64,000 bases of DNA, taken from positions 40,367,001 to 40,431,000 of the forward strand of contig OX419758.1 of the NCBI GenBank assembly GCA_948567375.1, given 5' to 3'. Source of the DNA: Lunularia cruciata. Taxonomy: Eukaryota; Streptophyta; Marchantiopsida; Lunulariales; Lunulariaceae. A model generated the notes under the pieces. The model worked only from the letters and a program-made list of their open reading frames with translations, had not been told where the DNA came from and searched no databases. Within the stretch, counting starts at the first letter, position 1. The number at the start of each line of letters is the position of its first letter. A program made the position numbers and the translations under genes. Below, piece by piece: positions 22,798 through 34,509 of this stretch.

Positions 22798-25700
22798 ATG
22801 AAATTTCAGAAAAGCAAGACTCTTTCGCTGGGAAGGTTAGCGACGCTGAGTACAATTAAGGAAAACCTCCGAGTTAAGACATCATTTCAGAAGAGCGAGG
22901 CTCTTTCACCACAGATCCCAGATAGTTCCAATGGACACAGCAATGGAGGCGAAAGTGATAATTCGGTTCTACTCTTTAGTGCCATATCCGGCTATAAGGA
23001 AAAGACCCCCAGATATGCTCCTTCACCAGAACAGTTCCCTATCAGCGAAACCGAATCACCAAGAAGATCGTCTCTCAGCAGCAATAGTACTAGTACCGAA
23101 GTAAGGCAATACACGTACGGTGGAACTGACTCTCCTCGGTACACCAGAAGCGCAGAAGACACATCCAATGGGGACCATCACACGGATTACGAGGGGGCTG
23201 TGATGATACGTGAAGATCCTGTTGATGGAAGGGAAGCAGAAGAGGATCTGAATGGGGAAATCGGCCTTCACAGGGGCGAGATAATATCCACCACTCGAGA
23301 TTTTGAGGAAGAAGAGGAGCTGTGGCAGTTCCCTCCCAAGGTGAGTGGATTAGCATTGGACAGGAGAGATCAGGCCACGGATGATAAGTGGGTACCCCGA
23401 CATCCCGACCTGCTAAGAATCAAAGGCTACCACCCTTTCAACGGTGAGCCTCCCCTGAGCACTCTCATGCATTTTGGTTTCCTGACTCCCACATCTCTTC
23501 ACTTCGTAAGAAACCATGGAGCTGTACCCCAAGCAGGATGGGAAAGCTGGACCATTGAGATCACAGGGCTCATGACCACGCCCAAGAAGTTTACCATGCG
23601 AGATCTCCTGTGTTTCCCATCTCGCAGACTCCCTGTGACTCTCATGTGCTCTGGAAATCGATGTAAGGAGCTTGGCAAGGATGGGAAAACTTTGGGACTG
23701 AACTGGGGCCCGGGAGCAGTGAGCACATCAGTTTGGGGCGGCGCGAGACTTTGTGACTTACTTCAGCACTGTGGAGTGCTCATGCCGAAAAAAAGAGGGG
23801 TTCAGTACTTCGTCTGTTGTTCAGGTGCTGACAAACTAGCTGATCCATCCTCACCCGATGCATCCAGCTATGGCACCAGCATTCCCTTGGAGGTTGCCAT
23901 GGATGAATCAAGAGATGTCTTGCTGGCATACGAGCAAAACGGGGATTTGCTGACACCAGATCATGGTTTTCCAGTCCGTCTCATAGTGCCAGGCTTTTCT
24001 GGCGGCCGCTCGGTCAAATGGTTGAACAAGATCGAGATCAGTGCGGAGGAATCGGATAACTACTACCACCTTCATGACAACCGAATGCTGCCTTCTCAAA
24101 TAAAAGATATCGACACTGCAACGAGTGAAGGTACAGTTCTCACCTCCCATTTTCTCCCAGATTTGATAACTTCTGCCCCCATTTCCTCTAGCCACAACAA
24201 TTGCCCAAATGAATCTGTGCCTTTGTACCATAAGTCGTGCTGATGTTGTGACCAGATCAGCTTAATCATCGAGCTTGAAGTCCAACCGAGGGTAGACCAT
24301 GTGCTGTGAGACACACCTTACGACGGACGATCTTTGCATCAAGATTTCTGACTTACTGGAGTAATTCGTAGAGTTAGCTCAACTGAAACCAACTGCGAAG
24401 AACGTAATTGGCCAACCATATGGTCAAACATGAAACGGTTGTGTGGATGTCAGACTGGAAAGAAGGTAAGTGGAGAAGAGAACATAGTGTCACAATGTGA
24501 GCTTGGATTGTGGAATCCAAACAAATGGACCGGCGTTAGGAAAGAGCCTCCAAAGTATTTTTACACAGTGTGGGTGCTACACGTGGGTGATGCAGTCGCT
24601 CCTTCTCATGAAGATCAGCCGTAATTTTTCTGTCTGCTCTAGCCTGCAGTTATATTCTTGAGTGAGAAAGTGTCTGCTCGCACGCACCGGTACAGCAAAC
24701 TAACCAACATGCAGAGATTTGGTTGCTAGAAATGTGTCAGTCAAGACTTGTATCTGACAGACTCATCCATTAGCAAATCCTACTGATATGTAAACTTTGA
24801 CGACTTCCTCCCTCTGTACAATGTCATGTCTTCTAGAGGGTGAAGAAAGGAATAACTAAGTAGATGGAAGTGTGAAAGGGCGACCGCGTGGAAAACACGA
24901 AGGATGGGAAGACCCCATCAATGGATGGAGTAGATGGACGGAGACATACTACACATACTAATGCAAGAAAAGTCCATGCTCTCTCTCAAACTGCCACCTC
25001 TTGTGCTGCTGCTGCCTGCCAGAGGGTTTAACACATGTGAATCCCGCTCATCTAATTTAGAGAAACGGTGGCAGGAGGTTTTGTTTCATTCCAATCGTGA
25101 CAGAAGCGGTTGACTTAGTTCTTACAGCAAAGAAAGGTCTGGGTGCGCGGCAGCCAGATCTAACTATCATTTCAAGCATGCCAGGGCCAATTCCGGCGTC
25201 ATCGAGTAATTAGATGTCACCTAGTAAATAAATTCTGTAGACAGGCTATATCCATGATGAAAATTTTCTGGATGGAGGACTGTTTAGAACGAGTCTGCTT
25301 GTACGTGTGGTCTCTGCAGGTGAAAAATTGAATGATGCTATCTATGTACTACTTTTGGTTACTTCGATTATTATGTGCTGTATGCTGGGAATTATTACCA
25401 CATGGTGTTTTAGTTAGGTTGCATGACCGATTAATTTCTCAGTGCCTCTTCTTTTCCCCCAGGATGGATGAACCGGCCAGAGTTCGTCATCAATGAGATG
25501 AATGTGAATTCCGTGATTTGCGCACCGGCACACAACCAAAGTTTGACAATCGATACTTGTAACGAGGAAGCAACCTACTCCATCACTGGTTATGCCTATT
25601 CAGGTACGAGTCTACACTCGGCATCGCTGCTGATATCTTAAGTTGACCAGCTCTGTAAAATAGACAGACCTAAGTCAAATCTGAAGAAAGTGCAGATACA

Positions 25701-26330
25701 GGTGTACTGATGATGATGTAATTGAAAACGGCAGGAACGGGAAAGAAGATAGGTAGAGTGGAAGTCTCTCTCGATGGAGGAAAGTCCTGGAAGTTCTGCA
25801 GCGTTGGGTATCCCACACAACCCACGAAGCATGGAATGTACTGGAGCTGGTGCTTTTGGGAGACAAGGGTAGAGGTGATGGAATTGTTGGCGAGCGCTGA
25901 GATCGTAGTCAGAGCCTGGGATTCTGCAATGAACACCCAGCCAGAAAACCCCTCGTGGAACTTACTTGTGAGTACTGAAAGCCTTCAGACAGGAACTTGA
26001 GATTTACTGTCGTTTCCATTGGTTGCCTCCTGGAGCTTGTACAGCTGAAAACTATTGTCGGATGTCTAAATGCAGGGAAACATGAATAACTGCTGGTACC
26101 GAGTGAAGATTATTCGTGATGAAACTGAGGCTCACGGAGATGAAGATGAGCGTACAATCACATTCCAGCATCCGACACAACCCGGCAGCTTAACAGGAGG
26201 ATGGCTGCAAAGTCTACAGGTATCAGAACCTGAATTGGGAAGGGCTCTGACTCTGAAACTTATGCATCAAGAAAGCTCATCCAATTTGGACCTTGAAGAT
26301 CAGGCCCCAAGCACACCTCGGCCTTTTTGA
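22798..26330 (+). CDS. Nitrate-reductase-like protein, Mo domain plus dimerisation domain only
   Basis: Four exons: 22798-24130, 25463-25603, 25735-25967 and 26076-26330. All junctions are GT/AG and the phase closes to 653 aa. Residues 1 to about 200 are a Ser-rich, acidic extension. The Mo-pterin domain (about 202-440) has FVRNHGAVP, the Mo-ligand Cys284 in LMCSGNRCKE, NWGPGAVSTSVW and LTPDHGFPVR. The dimerisation domain (about 445-615) has INEMNVNSV, GYAYSG, RVEVSLDGGKSW, NNCWYRVK and HPTQPGSLTGGW. The N-extension, NWG..VSTSVW and PTQPG..GGW favour nitrate reductase over sulfite oxidase. It then ends with a 36-residue tail and no cytochrome b5, FAD or NAD(P)H domain; none is seen before the next gene. 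The second Arg of the usual CAGNRR motif is Cys289. How it gets electrons, and whether it still uses nitrate, is unknown. Nitrate reductase is normally a cytosolic homodimer. The ATG at 22798 is the first in frame. Confidence 0.88.
24878..24930 (+). repeat. Hairpin repeat family, copy 3 (inside NR-like intron 1)
   Basis: GGGCGACCGCGTGG followed by the hairpin GATGGGAAGACCCCATC at 24903-24919. It lies inside the 1.3-kb first intron of the NR-like gene. Homology appears to stop soon after the hairpin. Confidence 0.85.
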
Positions 26331-27328
26331 ACACAAACCATGCAAGAGTGAGTATTCATGGTATTAGACTCTTCTTCTAGACGGTGGTGATGAGCAAAAG
26401 TTGACAGACACCTCGCTACCAACAGGGGGATGAAGCATCTTTGGTAGTGAGGAGCTCCCAAGGATGCTCCAATACCCGTGTAACACTGTAGATGGTGAGT
26501 TTCCGAAACCATCTAAGAGGTTTTTGACTCCCAGAATGGACTTCAACTTCAGTCAGGTCTAACTATGGAAATTCTTCATTGAGACTGGAGTAAACAAGAG
26601 AAGCACAATGTTTGATGATGCTACTACTACGTCCATGCTCCTGCGATGAAAGGTGCATCTGCAGAGGTGTTGGATTCAGTGAGGCCCTTGGGGAGACAGA
26701 TTAGTGAACGAACGAACAGAATGACATGTTCAAATCGCACAACCACGAACCTTTCAGTGTTGTTTGTCACAGCTTCTTCAGCTGTGGGCAGTTTTACAGC
26801 AAGCGGTGACTGTTGACAGCAAAATCAACCTAGCGCCTTTGGAGGTTCATGGTACAGGTACCAAGTATTCATACATCCGCAAGTGACTTGAAGGGACAGA
26901 GATTATATTTTAGACAGGTGGCCTCTTTTGCTACATTTACCTACTCTGGCCCTTGTATCCTAAAGTACACGCGACACATCAAAATTTACATAATGAGCAT
27001 AAAAAAATGTGCCTACAGATAGAATACATTCATGGCAGATCAACTGGACTCCACTCAATGACAAGCCCCAGCCGCGTTTTTTAATCTTTGGTCACTTGTT
27101 GCCTACTTTATGATGAGTGTTAACTCTCAAAATATACATGAGAAGTTCATACATCATAGCCTGCATTGACTGCTGAGGCTAGAAACATCTATGAGACATG
27201 GTAACAGTTGACATGGTACTAGAGAGGCTTACGAGTGTGGCTAAGCAGGATACGGAACCAGTCCAGTCAATGACAAGTATCTTCAGGCTGAATTTGAATG
27301 GTCACTTCTCGTTTCATGATATGTACAA
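26331..27328. other. Gap between two convergent genes
   Basis: Holds the 3' ends of the NR-like gene (plus) and the OB-fold gene (minus). I looked for a cytochrome b5 heme motif (HPGG type) or flavin-domain motifs that could extend the NR-like gene and found none. Confidence 0.6.
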
Positions 27329-30300
27329 TTAGACATCCCCTCTGCCTGGATCTGCCTTGATAGCTTGCCCAATTCTTAGGCAAGTTGTAGGCGAACCACT
27401 TCCGGCTCCACTGCCTGACTGTGATGTGTTTAAGTCCTCTTGAAACCCATAGTACAATGTTACCAAAAACTCTTCATTTTCAAGGCTGTACAAATACATT
27501 CCTTGCTCGATCTGCACAAGCAATTAAATAGGGATTGGTGAGTCCATAATTTCCTTCTCTGCAGGTTAGGCTAAGACAAGTTCCTAGAACAAGTCTGAAC
27601 GCTTCCTTCCATGTTATTCAACGACCTCGAGCTAGATTTTCATTAAATTGAGGTAGACCACAAGAACCTACCACAAAAAGCCACTGCATTTCCTATGAAG
27701 TAATTGCAATGGACTGAAGACATGATTTTGTGAAGTATGAAGGCTTTCCTCTCATCCAACAGACATACCTCGGACCAAGAGCAGAAATCATCTGGTGAAA
27801 CCTGGAGAACCTCTGCAGCAGCTCTTCCTGAGAAGGAGGCATAAGCCTGAGTGTGATGACCCGGATAAACATCCACCAACAAAGCAGTCGAGAAAAACGT
27901 CAAGACAGTCTCCTTGGTGTCGCAAGCTCGCCTGCAGTAGTTACAACTCCACTTGCCAGGAACTGGTAACCCAGCGACTGGGTATCCACAGGGTATGTGA
28001 CAGAATTTAACTTGTACACCATGTTGTGCCAAGTTTTTGAGTTGAACCCTGCATACCTGATTTCCAATAGATATTTTGACCTGATAAGTGCTGGGGATGA
28101 CTTCCAATGATAAATAACTGTTCGTTAGATTTATCACCTCTACACGACGCCCGGTATCAAATGTGTGAAGAAGTAAAAGAAGAAAGCAACCACAGTTTTA
28201 CATGGCCGCGCACGACGGATGATATTGTTGATCGATGGTTCTCTACATTTGCACCGTCATAGAACTATGGAGAAAGAATATAAACTAGAGTCTGTATAGA
28301 CACGATTTATTTCATTCCAGGGATATCCCTTTTGAGTAGTAAAAGCGGAGGTGTACTTCCTTACTTGTACAGTTAGAGTAGACGAAGAGATCTTGGACAG
28401 CGGAACTATCCGATGAAGGCAAGCAGTAGATAGCAGTGCTGGAAGCTGAGTCATGTTCACAATAAGCGCCCCGCCCTGCCTTTCAGTCCACGTGCAATCC
28501 ATTCTGTAAAAGACAAATACATCATAAGCTATCATTCAGGTAAGGAGCCAGGTAGGAGCTGTGCTTGAAAGAACACAAGCTTGAAAACGAACGTGGTAAT
28601 GCTACAAATTGAGTAGAAGCGAAACCTCATGGGCTTTAGCAAGGTGCTTTTTATTCTTGATGGAGTAAAGTCTTGACGGATAAGACTAACAGCAGGAAAT
28701 TTAAATAATGATACGATCCCAAAACAAAAAGAGCACTGGACCCCAAGGGTGGCAGAAGCTAGTGATAACATACGCAACTGGTAGGACATGTACACAGATG
28801 AACCTTCCCTCTATATAGGAAAGTAAGCTTACCCGCCATTTGAATTCACTGTTGTAGAAATACCACCGATGAAAGCTATTTGACCTACATGAATTTCTCC
28901 CGCTGACCTGCATACCCATGTAAAACCGTAAGTTATTACCATAAACGTTGGTCAACTTTCATGGCGAGGCAAGGTGTAGGACTCTGTAAGACCTGGAGCT
29001 AGGATCTCTCACCATTGATCACTGAAGTACAACTTGATATCAAGAGCTCCAGAGCAATCCTGAATTCTTAACATATATGCCGATTTGTATGCTGCAAAGT
29101 TGCGTTTTACTGCGGACTCCAAGTCAGGAAGCGGGGATAAAAACGTAACCAGTCCGTAGAGAGCCACGTTAGACATCTTTGGTCGCACGTTCTCCACCAC
29201 CAACTGATCACAACGACGTTCCAAGCACCCTTAGTAATTCAATAATTTTGCTAGCGGAAACATACCTCGTGACACAAATAATAGTAGATGTAACGATTCA
29301 TTAGAGAAGCTAGGCACTCGTAACCTTACCCGCATAGGAAAAAAGTTGAAATCGAGGGAACCCTGAGGATCACGAGGAAGTGAAACCTGTGACACCGAAG
29401 CACTTTGACCCGTTTCTGTTCTAGACCAGTTCAAGTCATGCTCGAGGAGATTTGAACCCATGGAGTGCATTCTGGATTGGGTATCTTCTACCGTCACCTT
29501 CAACAAACAAGTTCAGAGTGCCCCAAAGAGTTCTCTCAGTACTCTTGTTGACAACAATTGGAGTAAAGGAAACGAGGAACAATCATTCAGGTTATTATTA
29601 CTGCAACTATACTGTACTATACGTGTAGATTTAGGACAATACCTGTTCCGCTACGGGCACATATGGGACAGTATATAAACGTGTACGATTTCCATACTCG
29701 AACCACATTCCAAGGGCAGTGTTGTTTCCACCTTCTTGTTCATACGCAATTAAAGGACGCTCAATGGCTACCATGCTCCCTTGACTGCTCTCGGTCACAA
29801 AACGAAAGTCAAGTTAACCTCAGACTCTTTAGAGAATCCGACAGCAGCATTGCGGGAGTGCGATTGTGCTACAGACGAGGAGCTTTTACTGGAGCCAAAA
29901 CTGTCCGACTATGGACTCCAAACAGTGCAAGCCCACCCCCATGCAGTAAACTACTGATCCTACCAGTGAATTGGCAGGTCGGGGATTTATCATTGATAAT
30001 AAAGAGCCAAGTGAAGAACTAGGTTTTAAGCAATGCACTGACCTCAGCAAGCTACAGATAGAAACCTGTTCATTCCAGAGAACGAGGGGGAGAGAAACTC
30101 CGTTGTCATCGCATAAAGTGAGTCGTTGCTGTTTCACTTGCTGCTCCTGTAAACCTTGAACTCCCGTTGCTTCTATCTCGTCCACTCTGCAGATCAGCAC
30201 TTTCGTTTAGCTCCCAAAAATTAGCAGAAGATCCATATTTGCTCTCGATTCGCGACCACAACACCGTTGTAAAGAGTTGCAGCTAATTGTAGTCATCCGA

Positions 30301-32282
30301 TAGCATCGCTGGCCTCGATCTTCACAAACTATATGAGCATTATTTTTGATTGCGATCGCAATTATAAATCGGACTAAGTCCTCCGGCTCCCATTACCTTG
30401 CGTAAAAGTAGTACTCCATTCCAGCTCTCAAAGAACTTATTTGTATACTCGAAAAGTTGTCGGAGCAGAACTGAGCCCCCAATAGGAAAAGGTCTTCATC
30501 TTGTTCCTGGCATTGAAAATTTCCCGTTGTTTTAAAAGCATACTCCATGACAAAGCATCGGAAAGAAGGTAACAATGATATATATTAACAAGATGAAAAT
30601 TCCGACCATGGAGAACTAGATGCCTGCATGATTCCTAGTTCTGGACAAAATGAGTTGCGAGATCGTGTATAGGAACCGCTATTCAGGCAAATGCATGCGT
30701 CAACTGATCTAGACTAGGTTTTCAAGAGGTGTGTTGACAAACCTCATCCAACAGGATAATAACGTACTCTGTTGGTAGTAACCGGGGCGGAACTGACCCC
30801 GCACTAAGAGCATTCCTTAAACGACAACCTGTAAGCCGGATTTCTCTGCCTTTTCGCAGAATGCCATTGGTCGGATCCACAAGATCATAAAACCTGCGAC
30901 CCAGAAACCGCAATCAATGCTCAAGTGTGAGTGGGATGACGAAAACTTTGAGCAACGTGCCGTAGTGGGGGTGGTTACTCTTTGCATCTGTCTTGACGTA
31001 GAAATATAGAAATTTAAGAGCAAGTGAAACTTTTGCTTAAAAAGCTCACTAGGCTAACCAGACACAAAGATCCTCCGTTATTGTGAACAACAGCTGTGAG
31101 GTTGGTGTACGAAGATGAAGCCAGGTGATAGATTACTTGCGGTGGAGGTAGAATTCGATGCTGTTAAAGCTCCAAGTGTCTCCGAGGGTCAACAGATAGC
31201 TGCTAGTACCTACAGAGAATCCCCAACATGAGTGGAATGGTGATGAGTCTACGTCAACCTCCAAGTAAATTATACAGTTGTTAAAGAACGAATAATCTTG
31301 TCCTGGTGGAGGCGATTGAGACGTCAATGCCAGCGTTTCCAGCCTTGTTGAGGCAATTCCTCAGTCGTAAAGGTCTCTGGCATAAGAAAGTTACTGAAAC
31401 TAACTAAAACCTGTGAAAATTAGCCTGTGCTCAGAGACATGATGGGTTGCAGCACCAACCAGAAAGGAGCTGGATGTCGAGAACGACTGCGTCTAGTACA
31501 GCTTCTAAGGATACAAATTTCCTCTCCAGTATAGAATCAATCGTAGTAACCTTCGAACCCAGCATCTGCTTCTGTCTTCGGACTCCATGCGCAGGGCCAG
31601 GTCTGCCCTTCCCTTTCACGCATCTTTCGACTCGTTCTCGAGCTAGCCAGGACTATGTATTCAAAGACACCAATTGTAAGATTGCTATCTTTTTATTTCT
31701 ACGTCAGAATTCGAGATAAGATTGCTCAAGAAATAATACGGACGACAGTGGTGATAACTAGGATATAAGATGGCGATTGTAGCACAAGAGACCTGTAGGG
31801 AGGAAGAGGTCCAATGTGGGTAGGTGAAATGGAAGGCAGTTGCTTTGCCGAGAGTGTCAAAAAGTGCAGTAGAGATGGTGAAAATTGAAACCATTTTCAA
31901 GGACGAAAGCCATTCGAAAACAGTTGCCGAAACATAGACATCTCCCTTTCCTCATTGACGGAGGTGGAAGGGAAAATCCTTTGATATGGGCCATTTCGAA
32001 AAGTGGTAAGCAACTGCTAGAACCACACAAGGATGGATCAATCAAAGAATGGGTGAGAATTACCTCGTAGAGCTCCGACAGCAGAATCGCCGCAGTTACA
32101 CCACTGGGATACGCTTTGCAGCAAGTTAGAATTCGCGTACACACCCAGCTCCAGCTGGGTCCGTGAGATTGAGATCTCCCTGGAACAGCATCGCACTCCC
32201 TATGCTGCTCTGTTTCAAAACTCTCGCAAAGCATACGCCTTGCAGATTCCACAAATGTCACAAAGACATCATCCGCACTCAT
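27329..32282 (-). CDS. Multi-OB-fold protein with zinc ribbon, shieldin SHLD2/RPA1-like
   Basis: Fourteen exons (minus): 32282-32064, 31652-31460, 31359-31137, 30893-30743, 30506-30397, 30186-30043, 29959-29890, 29789-29643, 29497-29330, 29203-29013, 28907-28833, 28503-28365, 28137-27769 and 27511-27329. Phases agree at every junction and give 793 aa from an ATG. An N-terminal region of about 170 aa is followed by OB-like segments. The first is near 275-370 (RLTLCDDNGVSLPLVLWNE). The second is near 476-610 (AYMLRIQDCSGALDIKLYF, GEIHVGQIAFIGG). The third is near 611-760 and carries Cys656, Cys660, Cys675 and Cys678 (CHIPC...CNYC), placed like the zinc ribbon of RPA1 OB-C. The order of N-region, three OB folds and C-terminal ribbon fits SHLD2 (DNA end protection with REV7); MEIOB or RPA1 relatives are alternatives. 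Exons 2, 7 and 8 have weaker splice signals. A nuclear single-stranded-DNA role is inference. Confidence 0.6.
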
Positions 32283-33889
32283 TTCCCTTCTTTTACTTTC
32301 AGTATCTCAGGGAGAAAATTGGGTAAGAATAGGCCACGATGGATTACACACTATCACCACAAGCCAGCGTCAGCTTCGAGGATCCCGGATGGTGCCCAAA
32401 AACTAGCTGCATCTCTCGTGTGACAAGGACTGGTTTACTACCCCCTGTCGCAACAGCTCTGGTTGCATGCGCACGAGTGCACCACAGTAACTATCACGCC
32501 TTCCCAACTTATACTTGGAAATTTGGGTTTGCTGCACACAGCGACTGGCATCTCTTCCACTCTGATCTACCTCTTTGAAGCTACACCTCCTGCTCTACAA
32601 GTCGCTGGGAGTTTGTGAATTTTGAAAACGTGGGGATTGTTGCACTCCACAAATGCTGGCTGCTGGAGTTCCTGCTGAGCCTCCTCTTCCTCCTTCTGGA
32701 AACAAACAGGTACTGGAAAGAGAAAGAGAAAAGAGCAGCTTCATGGGCCCTCCAACTACGTCATCGGCTTTCTCTCTCTATTTCATCTCTCTGGAAAATT
32801 GGATGGCCAAAATGCCTCGCTGCAAGTGCCAGCCAGTCAAGTCCGTCAGAGTGCCAACAGTGGACAAGGCATCATTGCGTTGCTCAGGACGTTATAAAGA
32901 AAAAAACTGTTGTCGATGCAAGCTTGGCAATCAGTTCAGACACCATCTCTCTCTTCCCTGCTTCGGCCTCAACTCTCTCTACCTTCCTGTCTGTCTCTCA
33001 GCGAGTGAATGCATGCAAAAGCAGTCTGATGAGTTCGAGGTGAGTTGAGTGAGAAGAGAGGTTCAAAAGGGGAGCAAGAGGAAATCGTACTTCTTCAAGA
33101 GAGGAAAATCTCTCAATATTTGTTTAAGCTTGCTTCTTCTCTCAATTCCCGCCCAGTTCGGTTTCCATCTCCTACATCCCACCCCACGTTCCCTCAGATA
33201 TCACTGCAATTCCAGTTTCATTCCTCACTCCTCTCCTCCCTCTCCCCTACATAAACCCAACCTCCCCAACCGGCCAATCCCTCCTCCACTTACATCCACT
33301 CTCCCTCCCTCTCTGTTGGCTAAAGTTCACCTCTTTAGGTAGTCAAAACCCAATGTTTTTAAATATTCAAATCTACCAACGCTGTGAGGATACTGAAGTA
33401 CTACCGTATCATGAGCTATAAACTCTCCCTCCACATTTGGTGAACCCTCAAATTGCTGCAATGCCAGGACACCCAAATTTAGCCGTTCCATACAGGAAGA
33501 GCCCCCTTCGTACAACTACCCCACTTCCTCTTGAAATTCTGTCGTCAACCAAAGTCCTTTGAACAAGGGAAGGAAGGATGCCGGTCTTGCATTGTGGGCC
33601 CTGCCACCATAATCATAGGAAGAGTGGATGGATTTCTCGCTAGACTTTGCTCCATATAGCTAAAGAGCCAGCACCAGGATCTCCAAACTCAAGGGAAAAG
33701 CAAAGCAAGGGGATATGTTACCTAAATTTGGAATTTCAAACCTGTGGGCCCACATTTTGAAAAGATGGATTGTGGAATCTAGTTAGTGAGTGAAGATTCT
33801 GAGGAAGAGGCCGACTCATGAGTGTGATGTATGTAGTAATAGGAGTACCGAAGAAGGGGTGAGTGAATCATCAGAAGTGATGAAGAGAG
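32283..33889. other. No gene recognised; probable upstream region of the OB-fold gene
   Basis: Two overlapping plus-strand open frames of 131-142 codons (32615-33048) are rich in Ser/Leu/Cys and show no family motif. CT-rich stretches at 32760-33000 and 33130-33300 could be leader or promoter sequence. I do not call a gene. Confidence 0.35.
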
Positions 33890-33955
33890 AAGAAAGCAGA
33901 CCTCATAGAACACAAGAAGGATGGGAAGACCCCATCAAGCCCATGAAGAGAGGGA
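33890..33955 (+). repeat. Hairpin repeat family, copy 4
   Basis: CATAGAACACAAGAAGGATGG leads into the perfect hairpin GATGGGAAGACCCCATC (33920-33936) and then AAGCCCATGAAGAGAGGGAG. It lies head-to-head with copy 5, about 430 bp away. Confidence 0.85.
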
Positions 33956-34344
33956 GAGAGGACGGCATTCAGATTGCGGAGTTGTGTTTCTGTTGTTTTG
34001 GACTCGATGCTAATGACTAGTCCATCATCTCCTTTTCGAACTACAAGTCTAAAATAAAGATGTTTCAATCATCAATGAGTGAAGATCAGACGATCACCTT
34101 CAAAAAGCCTCAAATTTGGGCAAAGCTGTGATGTTCCTTTTTCTAATTGAGTCAAGTCAAAAGTGGAGTGTGCACGGTAGCGTGGCATAGGTTTCGGTTT
34201 TATCTCTTCGGTCGAGATTACTCATTCACGTCAGCTTAAGCTCTCTACTTATATACCCCAGTAGATAGCTTATGGAATACCGTGGACAACCTGAATGATG
34301 CAGAGCGGCAACTTCGAGTTTCTCCTCCTTGTCCTTCTCTAAAT

Positions 34345-34450
34345 TTGGACTCTATTGGGGCTTACCCCCATGTTACCTTTTTTGTCTCTCCCTTGTACGG
34401 CTTGATGGGGTCTTCCCATCCTTCGTTTTTCCTACGCGGTCGCCTTTCTT
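34345..34450 (-). repeat. Hairpin repeat family, copy 5
   Basis: A well-conserved copy. It has TTGGGGCTTACCCCCATGTT, then TTTTTTGTCTCTCCCTTGTACGG (34378-34400), the hairpin GATGGGGTCTTCCCATC (34404-34420) and CCTACGCGGTCGCC. It is in reverse orientation relative to copy 4. Confidence 0.9.
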
Positions 34451-34509
34451 CGCTTTCAAATTTGGAGATGAAATAGGGAGATGAAATAGCGGCAGTAGAG
34501 TTATGGCCT

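Noticed and set aside
29221-29270. A 36-bp intron joining OB-gene exons 9 and 10
   Set aside because: It is phase-compatible but too short for a plant intron. A strong donor at 29329 (CGG|GTAAGG) with the acceptor before 29203 gives a normal-sized intron and the correct phase.
31540-31575. Possible tRNA B box (GGTTCGAA on the minus strand)
   Set aside because: No matching A box, acceptor stem or anticodon arm. It lies inside exon 2 of the OB-fold gene.
32615-33048. Two overlapping plus-strand open frames of 131-142 codons as a new gene
   Set aside because: Low-complexity composition, no family motif, no plausible splice partners, and a position just upstream of the divergent OB-fold gene. 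They are more likely leader or promoter sequence.
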